A stretch of 64,000 nt of DNA, taken from Mesostigma viride (Eukaryota; Streptophyta; Mesostigmatophyceae; Mesostigmatales; Mesostigmataceae). The position numbers and the translations under genes were made by a program. The stretch is from assembly GCA_009746045.1 (NCBI GenBank), contig RPFO01000436.1, positions 117,501-181,500 of the forward strand, read 5' to 3'. Of this stretch, positions 20,430 to 31,300 are shown in pieces. A model generated the notes under the pieces. The model saw only the letters and a program-made list of their open reading frames with translations, was not told the origin of the DNA and did no database searches. The stretch's first letter is position 1, and each line of letters begins with the position of its first letter.

Positions 20430-21925
20430 TCAGCAAAGCGCCCCTCCCTCCTGGGGGGGGCGGGGCTTGCCCACAGGGGCTGGCGTGCGGGCCTTGGCAA
20501 TGGTCTGCCACCTCTTCTTGTCCTGCATAGCAGTCCAAGCAAGAGAGTGGGAGGAAATGCGGTGTTCAAACTGGGCTGGGACCACTCGGTCGGCCAGCAA
20601 CTGATCTGTATTAAACTCGTGCTCCCGTTGGTGAGTCACGGAGCATTAACCCCGATGGATGGATGGATGGGTACGCGCAATCCTACCGGTCGAATCTATC
20701 TACAAAAACAGGCCAACTCTATATCTATGGTGCCCTCTACCCTAGGGGTCTTGTCTAGCATGCTTCCCGCGTTTGCAAACACGCTGGCGCTTCCCCATGG
20801 GAGGGGGGTCGTTGTCCCGTGAACTGATCTGTATAGCTCATGGCAGGTCTACCAGCCCTGCGGGGCTTGTCCTTGGGGCCAGGCCAGGTCAGGATATGCC
20901 GCCCTGGCTGGCCAAGCTGCTGGGGGCCGGCCAGACCAAAGGGCGGTGTCTACCTGTCTGGTTCGAGCAAGATGTCCTACAAGTGCTATCCTACGCTGCC
21001 TAATCTCATCCGAAATACGGGGCATACTAATATATTCAGACTCTACGATCTATACGTGGAAAACCCTACGTTCAGGACCTGTCGGAGCATCCTGGTTACT
21101 GAGCCGTTCACCTGGGTGACCAGCTGGTCCGAGAGCGTCCATGCCAGACAGTCCAGCCAGTTCTGAATGTGCTCAGGGTGCTCAATGAGGGTGGCATCAT
21201 CCGCATAAATCAAGTCGGACAGGCGGTAACCAGGGCCGCCGCCGCCCTCACTGCGGTAATTAAGGATGTCCAAGCCAGGCTCGAACCCTTTAAGGGCGGC
21301 AAAGCGTGCATGTGCCTGGCGCATGACGTGATCAACGACAATAATGAACAGATATGGGGACAGGGCACAACCTTGCCACACCCCGTTGTGAAGGGGAAAT
21401 GGTGGGGTGGTGTCTTCCGCAGTCCGCACTACTGCCTGTGAACCCTCATACAGCCGGCGAATGGCAGCAATAAATGCTGGTGGCACGCGGTCCAGAGCCA
21501 GAATGGCCCAAAGAGCCCCCAAGAGGACCGTGTCAAAAGCCTTGACATAGTCGACAACTATGAAGACCAGCGGAAAACCGTCAGGGCGAATGCGACGCAC
21601 CTCCTCCACCAGCCGGCGCGCGACAAACACAGCCATGGCAGTGTTACGGCCACGACGAAAATCCATCTGAGACTCACCCAGGTGTGAGTCCAGCGCAGCA
21701 CGGAGCCGATGTAGCATCACATGCGCACGAAAACCTTCAGCGCGGCGCTCTGGAGGCAGACACCACGATTGTTACCGGGGTCAGCAGCAGAACCCTTCTT
21801 GTACAGCATGGCTCGGATGGCCGTCTGCCACTCAGCAGGCAGGGGCTCATCAGAGAGCGGATCACGAGCAGAACGAATATATGGGATGAGGTAACCCTGT
21901 AACAAGGAACTAGATAGCGGCATCC
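20430..21925 (-). pseudogene. LINE ORF2 (reverse transcriptase) remnant
   Basis: Better preserved than the plus-strand copy. It reads WQTAIRAMLYKKGSAADPGN and, after a shift at about 21,720, SQMDFRRGRNTAMAVFVARR, VFIVVDYVKAFDTV, NGVWQGCALSPYLFIIVVD and LIYADDATLIEHPEH (YADD near 21,205). The post-RT part is partly deleted, then RRIALVGHLARTRQVDT (about 20,955-21,000) and, beyond the insert, a C-terminus with AWTAMQDKKRWQTIAKAR ending at 20,430. The endonuclease-encoding N-terminus is absent. Frame breaks make it non-functional. Confidence 0.8.
20612..20821 (-). mobile_element. Second-tail-family insert with 13-bp TSD
   Basis: Flanked by AACTGATCTGTAT at 20,599-20,611 and 20,822-20,834. The GTGCTCCCGTTGG hairpin side lies at the low-coordinate end, so it is minus-oriented and 5'-truncated. 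It sits inside the LINE ORF2 copy and is therefore younger. Confidence 0.75.
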
Positions 21926-22018
21926 ATCCACCGCCATCCCATATTCATTTCCCAAAGGACTTATGCTCACGTGACACAGTTACGTGCATGTAAATTGATG
22001 GGATGGCGTGGATGGATG
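21921..22018. mobile_element. MITE-like fold-back element, 98 bp
   Basis: Terminal inverted repeats of 21-22 bp (21,921-21,942 and 21,998-22,018, one-base indel) enclose the TATGCTC box and hairpin stem ACGTGAC/GTTACGT (21,969-21,985, one G-U pair). No TSD could be fixed. It may be a fold-back derivative of the SINE-like family at 18,594 and 20,084. Confidence 0.5.
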
Positions 22019-22323
22019 TAGCTATATAGTAATTCCTACTTACAGGGTTGTGGGCCCAAACCGCTATGCATGCCAACATGCGAAGCCCCCACTGACTTGG
22101 GGATGGTATCCTGCATGATCTACCTGCCACCGGTCCATTGCAATTCATGACTACTTTGTGCAGCGCATGCGATCTGTAATGGCTGACAGCATAATTGTGC
22201 GGCCTGCATGTTGACATGCATGCATGCAGACATGCATGAAGCTTCAGTTTTCACGCCTGCGATGGTTGTCTTATTGATGACCAATAAATTAGAAGCTGCG
22301 CTTGGTACTGCGCAGTGCGGTGA

Positions 22324-25300
22324 TTATCTGTGTTCCTGGACTAGGCTATACACCAAGTCCCTGCGTACGAAGTACGCACTGAAGCGCTTCACGGCCATCG
22401 TAAAAAAGTCCACATCACCTCCAGAACTTGCCAGGTCAACCTGCATGAAGCATACATGCCAAAGGACAAGTTCCCGCGCATTTAGTTTATTGCCTCACTT
22501 TATTTGTAGGCGCACAGATGAAGCGGCACCACGCTCCCTCCCTCCCTCCCTCCCTCCCTCCCTCCCTCCCTCCTCCTCCCTCCCTCCCTCCCTCCCTCCC
22601 TCCCTCCCTCCTCCCTCCCTCCCTCCCTCCCTCCCTCCCTCCCTCCCCCCCCCTCCCCTCCCCCCCTCCCCCCTCCCCCCTCCCCCCTCCCGACCGACGG
22701 ACCGACCGACCGACCGACCGACCGACCGACCGACCGACCGACCGACCGACCGACCGACCGACCGACCGACCGACCGACCGACCGACCGGCCTGCCTGCCT
22801 GCCTGCCGGCCGGCCGGCCGCCCGGCCGCCCGGCCGCCCGGCCGCCCGCCTGCCCGCCCGCCCGCCCGCCCGACCGACCGACCGAATGACCGACCGACCA
22901 GCCGACCGACCGGCCGACCAACCAACCAAACAGGATTCATACAAAATGACACAGTTCCTGTATGGTGTCTCGTGGCCTTGCACTCCGCCAAAGTGCGGTT
23001 GTATCACCACTGCCCCCTGCACGTAGAAGGTCGTCATAATCTCCTGCAAACCACGCATGGCCCAGGTACCACAGATACCCCTTATTGTATCTCCCCCCTT
23101 TTATAGTGACCCCCCTGCCAACGTCATGCTGCTTGTGCCACGCACCTGGCCAAGGTACCACAGGGCGACAAACAGATGAGCCGCCAGTGCCATGAGGTTG
23201 GACTCCAGGTAAAGCGATTCCACCTCCTCGGCAGTCACCTGCGGTGGCGCGGTGCACGCGACCATACTGCTTAATAACAATGACTAATTTAATACTACTA
23301 GTCGTATACTTAGATACTAGTCATTAAATATAATGAATAGATTGGGAGCACAAGGGATACGGTTACAACCAGAAACGTGATCCGACCTCCTCGCTAGTTG
23401 TGTTCGGGGCGGGACGGTGGGCATAACGTCTATACATGGCTACATGATCTCCCAACGGAGTCATGTTATAATTTCAAGGACCCACGGTGGACAAGGCCAG
23501 GAGTGTGTGCGGTACAACCAGAAAGGGCTATGGATACAAACTCTTTCTGTTTTAATAAGCAGAAACAACTCCGGTACAACCAGAAAGGGCTATGGATACA
23601 AACTCCTTCTGTTTTAATAAGCAGAAACAACTCCGAGTGAGCAGAAAGAAGGGGATGGTAGCTCACTGAACAGATTTTTGTGCAAAGAATATCTGTGCAT
23701 CGCTCGATCAGACGAAATAGCAAGTCAACACAGAAAAAAGATGATGTGCGACCCCGTAAAACACACGTAAGCACCATAGACAAAGAGCCACCCAATGCTG
23801 GCTATTAATGGGGGGGGGGGGGAGTAACTTGTGAGGATTTCGGGGGGAGGAAAACAGTACTGAATTTTCTTGCCATGCAAAGCAAGATCTAAAACCTGGA
23901 AGGCATGGTTAGCTCCTGCAAGGAGCAGTGATGTTGGAGCACACAGCAACCCTATCTACGGCCGGAGGTAAGCCAGCAACGAAGCCAAAAGCATCAATTA
24001 GCAATACGCTCAAAAGTAGCACACTTTGTGCTGTCATCGCCGTGAGTTCATACGGAGCGCCAGTACTCATACAGAGCCGACCAGAATGTCCAGCTGTTAA
24101 ATTCCAACCATGGGCTTGTCAAAAACACTGGTTAAAAAATATTACTTGCTCCCATCGGTAGGACCGGTCTAAAGGGTAGCCAGATGCAGAGAACAACCGC
24201 CTCCGAAAACTGATTGCTGGCTCGGCATCACAGCTAAAGGTACGTCGCCACCCCCCCCAACCCCCTGGTGATGTGTGGCAGTTGCGACTGGGAAGTGAGA
24301 CCTGCGAGTTGTATCAATGGGGCTGCCTTGAGAAGCCATAGTCCAACTGCCACCCACCTCGTGCCTGCCATCAGCCGCCAAGTAGTTTCGAATAAAGTGC
24401 ACCTGCTCGGACTTGCTGGGATATCTGCAGGACGCCAATGGTATCGACATGGCACATTGAAATGGAAAAAAAATAGGCACATGACTGCGTCACATGGGTA
24501 CCAATTAAGGGACCTCCAACACGGCGCGTACTTTGATCGACAGATTGCTGTCCTGTAGTGGGATTGAATCAATCGATGCAATCATCTGCATGGTATCTTT
24601 CAAAACAAAGGGGCAACGAAAAGCGTGGCCAGACGCATGCCCGGGATCCACTGGCGTACTTTGCACAGCAAGGCAAGCGGCTTCAAGCCCAAGCTGTAGG
24701 CAATGTACAGTACACTGAACAAGTAGGAAGGCCCAAACAGGTAGGGCTGTTGGATGCAAGAGCGCACAACACTTCCAAGCTCGTGCTCATTGAATCCTAA
24801 TCCGCTCGCGAGTTCGTATATGCCCCCTATGCCTTCTATGGCCCCTATGCTCCCTATTATGCCTTCTCCGCCCTGTATGCCTTCTATGCCCCCGATGCCC
24901 CCGATGCCCTTGATGTCCCCTATGCCCCCTATGCCCCTCAAGTCCCCTCGCATGACCCCCAAGCAAACAACGAAAATTTTGTTGAAAAGACGCCGTGTTC
25001 AGCAGCATACTGTACTTTTCCTCCGCTATCGCGCACATCACTTTACGCACATCATTATATGCACATCTACTTACGCACATCAGTAAGCATTCTGCCCTGG
25101 ACCAACGAGGGCGCAGCTCACACAGCAGTCCTGATGGTCCCGACACAGAACAGGGGTGTCCTGGATGGGAAGCAATGTGCCGTCCACAGAACATGCGGGA
25201 TGCACAGACACGATGCTGGGAACTGGGAATGGCTCGAGTGCTTACTTATCATTTCAGAATGGTGTAAATACCTCGAAAAGTGCGGTCAAATACCTCGAAA

Positions 25301-28300
25301 AGTCGTTGTCCATGCCGCAGTACTCGCAAAAGTGATACCCGAGGTCGTACCCACGTGGGTTGTAGCCGCCGTACTCAAAGTCGATGAACTGGACCTCGTC
25401 TGTAGGGGGGTTGATGGATGTATGTTTAGGAAGAGACAAGATGGTGTTATCTAAGGTTGTAGCCACTGTGCTGAAAGCCCATTAAGTGGACATCGTCTGT
25501 AGGGAGCTAAAGAAGCAAAAGAAGCTGACGAAAATAAAGAAGCTAAGAAGCTAAAGAAATTCAATCAAATCCACATGTGGAGGTTTGGTGGACAGTGGAT
25601 TAATGGATAGGCACACTGACATGGGGCAGAACGAGATCATTGTTGTAATTGGACAAAGTAGCATGGCTATAGGCCGGCATAGACGCGCCTAGGGACTGAG
25701 GCAAAAAGAAAGGGCTGAGGCATCGTTAAAAGCAAGCAAGCTTCACATAAAGTTATAGTAGCATGGATGCAAAAAGAAGGGGCAAGGAAGCACAGCATAA
25801 TAAGCAGGTGCCTTTTGTTAGGTGAATCTTTGCGTTTCTGGCATCCTGGTCAGGGGCAGATTGGCCAGAGAGAGGCAGACAGTAAGGGGATGGGGTTATC
25901 AACGTTGAGTGGGCAGAATCCTCGCTGCTTCAACGAACCTCGCAGACTCACTATCTTTAAAAGTATGAAGTTTGATGAAATAAACATGAATCATAGTTTA
26001 CTTATTATCAACTTCAAAAAGATTAAAACTAGACCGTGGGTTGCATAATGCATAGCCTTGTTGTGAGTGAATTTCGTGCCATCATCGTGTGATAGCGTAG
26101 TCAACTGTAGCAGTTACTTTGGTTTCCTGCCATGAGCACGTGATAATCATGGCAAAATCTAACCTTTGGCCGCGTCAAACATGATGTTGAAGGGCAGCAG
26201 GTCGTTGTGGCAGTATAAGAGGGGCCACCCCCTCCGCCTCCAGATGGCCTGTCACAGACCCGAAACACATTATGGATTGATGACAACATGGGAGGAGGAC
26301 CCGCGAATCAGTGTTCATCGAGGAGGAAGCCCGTACTATAACTGGCAAATCATCGACAAAATCGGAAAAATAAATAAAGACTTTTAATGAGGAAGCGAAT
26401 AAGGTTTAGTAGCAAGGACAACATCAGAGGACACTTTACGACATAACAGAGTTACCAACGTTGCACATTGAGGTCAGTTAGAAGAAGAGCGAGAATTTTG
26501 AAAAAGCAGGTATTTCAGTGAGCGAGAGACTGAGGTGAAAAAAAAAAATAGACGCAGGTGCCTGTTGCCCCAGGCATGGGCACGCAATATAGACTTGTCA
26601 GCATTATGTTTTTGTAAATCATTACACAGAGGAAGGGTGGTGTCAGTTTGGGGATGGGAAAAGAAGCACAGGCACCTACAGGGCAAAGAGGTACATGAGA
26701 GGGAAACAGCACCGATGCTGATCCTGCTGACACGACGGCCACGCTCAGACGGGCGACGGTGCTGGTTCAGCCCATCAGCAGTCATTCAAACTGCAGCATG
26801 AAGGCGATACCTGCAGTTGCAGTCAGTGGCCTGCTCCTTATTTTCATTTGCTATAGAAACTGGCCGACGGGCTGGCTTGTGGGATGGACGCATGGGCACG
26901 GTGCAGCCAGGCTGGAGGTAAAAAGAAGTGAACGCGCCACAATCACGCTTAAAAGTTAATCCGACGAATGCAATAACAATTACACTACCCGGTCATGTAC
27001 GCTATAATGTACTTTGCAGTTCGTAAGGAATCTTCTGTACCCCCAGCCCCTAAATCTCAGCGCCCATGCTCTCCAAGGGCAAACAGAAGAGTATGCATAG
27101 TATTGCCATTTAGTATACATTACCCAAAAAGGTACGTTATAGTGAACGAATGATAGACTATCTGTCTTACCTCCAGTGCGTCCACCTCGGCGTGCATGCT
27201 CTCCACATGCATGCGGTGATAGGCTTCCAGCTGCTCCCCATTGAGCACGCTGCCGAGCTGGCGGGCAAGCACTGTTGTTGTGGGTGATGATTGACAGCAA
27301 TAGGCCATACCTTTGTTAGCATAGTTTGCACCGGCGGGCCAGCACTGTTGTTGTGGGTGATGATTGACAGCAAGAGGCCATACCTTTGTTAGCGTTGTTT
27401 TCACCTGTCACGCTGCCGAGCTGGCGGGCAAGCACTGACTGCACATAAATATTGCTTTTGGTTCTTCTTTTGTTATTGAAGAAAGATTCATCAAGTGCAG
27501 AGCAGTCAGCAGTGTGCCAAGCTGGCAGGCACTGTTGGTGTCGGTGGTGGCGGTGTCAGGAGATAACGGACCACAAAACTAAAACTAAGATTAAAACTAA
27601 ACTTGCAAAGCCGTTGTGATAATGTCTAGCGGCCAGAAAGCCTGCAGAGGTTACAAGGAAGGACTGCTTGCGGGGATGGCTATCAGAAGAAAAGTAGGGA
27701 TACATCACTAGTTAATTAGCAATACAATATCTTAGCACTACTATCTCGTAAGAACAGCAGCCCCGCACTGAGCTGGCAAGAACGAACGATTAAGCAGCTG
27801 CCATACAACAGAAATACGAGTCCTCCAGAAGAAATAATACTCCTCATTGCTACTGCATCGCATACACTGCACGTGCCCTGGGCGCGCCACGCACCTTCCT
27901 AATGGTGCTCGATGGTGCAGCACCTCGGGAGCGTAGAGTGCGCATATCTTTATCTGCATCTTTATCTTTATCTGTTGCTTGTCTAGATACAGGTTACATG
28001 TCATCGTCATTCTACAAATCTACACATCATATGACGCATCATCCACCCAGGATGTACTCGTGCAGAACACCAAACATCCCCAATGCACGCATGCTACTAG
28101 TAGTTTTTTTTTACGGTGAGCTGAGGTGTTACTAATCTTGTCTTCAGGATGTCCCGCCACGCACCGTCCTTAATGTACTCGCGCAGCACTCCGAAGATCC
28201 TCGGCGCCTCCCCCTTGAGCTGCGGCACGTGCAGGTCGTGGAACTTGCGCATGCGCCGGGCGATCTTGGCCGCCATGGAGGGCTCCGCGATGTCTGCGAG

Positions 28301-31300
28301 GTTTAGGCATAGGTGGGGTTTAGACATAGGCATAAGCCACAAATAACCGGCACATCACATACAAATAAGCCATGAGCCATGGAGGGCTCAGCGGCGTCTG
28401 CGAGAATAAGCCACTAAGGCACCGAGAGCAGTGGAGGGGAACAGGATGGCGACAGAGGCACAAAATCGTAAGGCAGAGGCACCGACCATGGAGGGCTCCG
28501 CGGCGTCTGTCAGAATAAGCAATGGAAGATTCCATGAGCAAAGGGGAGCCTTGGGGGAGGTGACGGCGCAGTGCATGGGTGAAGGGGAAAGAAAATGGAT
28601 GCGACGGCAACGGAATTCTGTTCAATGTTGGTAGTAGCCTGAGGATCCTTTCAATGCTGGCGGTGGCCACCCGAAGCGCGCTATCGAGGGCGCGCTCATC
28701 ATTGGGCGCGCTCTCGAGGGCTCTAGAAGAACTAACAAACAGCACCACGCTGGCTGGGGTGGTCCAGAGCGAGGCCGTGGTCGACCTTGAATCATGTTTT
28801 ACGGCTTCAGCGGTGAGTGCCCACGTCGTGGATACTTCCTACTCACAATCGCCCCCGTGGCCGGGCCAGATAGTTTGGCAGGTTCTCATGCTATTCAATA
28901 GGGAGTTTCCGGAGGCACTGGAAACGCTCTCCGGTATCAGAGCTTTTCCGGAGTCGTGCCATGGTTTGGATTGCCGTAGGATCAGTAGACGCCTATAGCT
29001 GCGAACGTCTGCGGAGTTCCTGAGTTTGAATCCTAAGAGTGCGATTATTCCAACAGCATCATCAACTGCGGCCCGACAAGCACAGCAAGCTTGAAGACAT
29101 GAATAGAGGCCGATAGCGATAGACCTATCCGCGCAATCCAGGGCGTGCCCTATCAAAAAGGGCTCCCCCCTGTCAAGAAGGTCAAGAAGGTCATCCTCCC
29201 ATCGTGAGGTCGTGCCGCACAAGCAACAACCCCCCCCAGCTGGGCTTGAAACCCCATAGACCTACACAGGCAGTCGAGCGCGCGACTTGTGAGAAAGGTC
29301 TTGATTCCCCCGTTGCGGAACCGTGCCCAACATTATCACAACATGATCGCAAGCCAACCCCCTTGCACAAGCAACGATCCCCCCCAGCTGTGCTTGAAAC
29401 CCCATAGACCTAGCTAGGCAGTCGACCTACCTAGGCAGTCAAGCGTCCGCCCCGTAAGGAACGTCTCGATTCTCCCGTTGTGGAACGTGCCCAGTATCCG
29501 GCTCCCAAACCCGGCTGACGTGATGTGGGGCAGCGCCTGGAGGCGTTTTTTTTACAGGGTAAACGGGAACGCGGGCAAGGACGAGGTGCGCTTCAGTAGA
29601 AAAGCGGGAAAGAAGGAACAGCATGGCCTACAACGACAATGGGATCACAATTATAACAAGGGGAATCCTTATTACGCAAGGGCAGCACAGCAGGCTGACA
29701 AGGGCCCCACCCCCCACAACACACAGCACAACAGCGCTGCTTCATCACTCAGCAGCACGCCAGCAACAGGCCTCACCAGCGTCTCCGACAGCAGGTCGAC
29801 GTACTCGATTCAGCTCCTGTGGTCCTATCAGTAACCCTTAACATTCATTACCTGTGTGGCGTGCAAGGGCCTCACCTGCGTCTCCGAGAGCGGTCGACGC
29901 ACTCCATTCAGTTCCTGTGGTCCTATCAGTAACCCTTAACATTCATTACCTGTGTAGCGTGCAAGGGCCTCACCTGCGTCTCCGAGAGCGGTCGACGCAC
30001 TCCATTCAGTTCCTGTGGTCCTATCAGTAACCCTTAACATTCATTACCTGTGTAGCGTGCAAGGGCCTCACCTGCGTCTCCGAGAGCGGTCGACGCACTC
30101 CATTCAGTTCCTGTGGTCCTATCAGTAACCCTTAACATTCATTACCTGTGTAGCGTGCAAGGGCCTCACCTGCGTCTCCGAGAGCGGTCGACGCACTCCA
30201 TTCAGTTCCTGTGGTCCTATCAGTAACCCTTAACATTCATTACCTGTGTGGCGTGCAAGGGCCTCACCTGCGTCTCCGAGAGCGGTCGACGCACTCCATT
30301 CAGTTCCTGTGGTCCTATCAGTAACCCTTAACATTCATTACCTGTGTAGCGTGCAAGGGCCTCACCTGCGTCTCCGAGAGCGGTCGACGCACTCCATTCA
30401 GTTCCTGTGGTCCTATCAGTAACCCTTAACATTCATTACCTGTGTAGCGTGCAAGGGCCTCACCTGCGTCTCCGAGAGCCGGTCGACGTACTCGTTGGTG
30501 CGGTCCATGAAAATGCGGACCACCACGGGCTCCACATTGCCATCGTCCGGGGTCAGTTTGAAGACTGCATTGGCCAATGAGTGATGGAGGACAGAGAGCA
30601 TCAAGCACAAAGTCAAGGCCTATTTAATTATTTAAGCATCTACTACTATGATGGAAGCGAGCATGGAGACGAATGAGCGACGATCGAGGGCCAGAACGCA
30701 TCAACTATTTACGGCTGGCCGTCTCGTCGAGTAAAATCAAAACATGGACTTTGGTTACACGCGCCACAACGTAGCCCAAGGAGGGCATGCCTTGTGCACT
30801 GTGGAGGTGTGCAGGGACCCACCCTGGGTGCTGACGGGCCGCCATCCGGGACGTGGGCACCAAATGGTGGGGGGAAAAAGGACACTTGCACATCAATAGA
30901 AAGAGAACTCCCAGGATAGGGTTGGCACTCACTTCAGCATAAACAATAGGGAGGGAAGCAGGGCGTATATCAGGATGTCTTTGCATTTTTCACTTCCAAG
31001 TTTTTGTCAATATTGAAAAGGGCGTGGAACAGCACGTACAACAGCGAGACAGCGGCAACTCGGCCCGTGTATCCGCGAGTCATCGTTAGGTAGAGGAAGC
31101 ACCCCCTGGTCCAGTACTTTTCCGTGTCTTCTCCCCCACCCTCCCCTTTGCCCCATCCCTTCCCCTTTGACCCTCCCTTCTCCCCTTTCCTTCTCCCCCT
31201 CCCTTCTCCCCCTCCCTTCCCCCTCCCTTCCCCCTCCCTTCCCCCTCCCTTCCCCCTCCCTTCCCCCTCCCTTCCCCCTCCCTTCCCCCTCCCTTCCCCC

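Larger units (their letters stand above)
20268..21925 (-). mobile_element. LINE copy with YADD reverse transcriptase, 5'-truncated, interrupted
   Basis: On the minus strand, RT sequence runs from about 21,925 to 20,835, is interrupted by a 210-bp insert (20,612-20,821), resumes at 20,606 with the ORF2 C-terminus, and ends in a 3' UTR, the ACTCCGTTGGGAG hairpin (about 20,320) and an (ATTAA)n tail at 20,268-20,312. The 3' 330 bp are homologous to the nested insert at 7602-7948. Confidence 0.8.

Noticed and set aside
22487..23058. Open frames rich in GRSVGRSVG or PTDRPTDR repeats
   Set aside because: All frames are open because the DNA is a tetranucleotide array inside the last kinase intron.
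30970..31100. Minus-strand stretch reading TRGYTGRVAAVSLLYVLFHA as a possible kinase exon
   Set aside because: Kinase exons 2 and 3 join in phase without it, and it has no family similarity.
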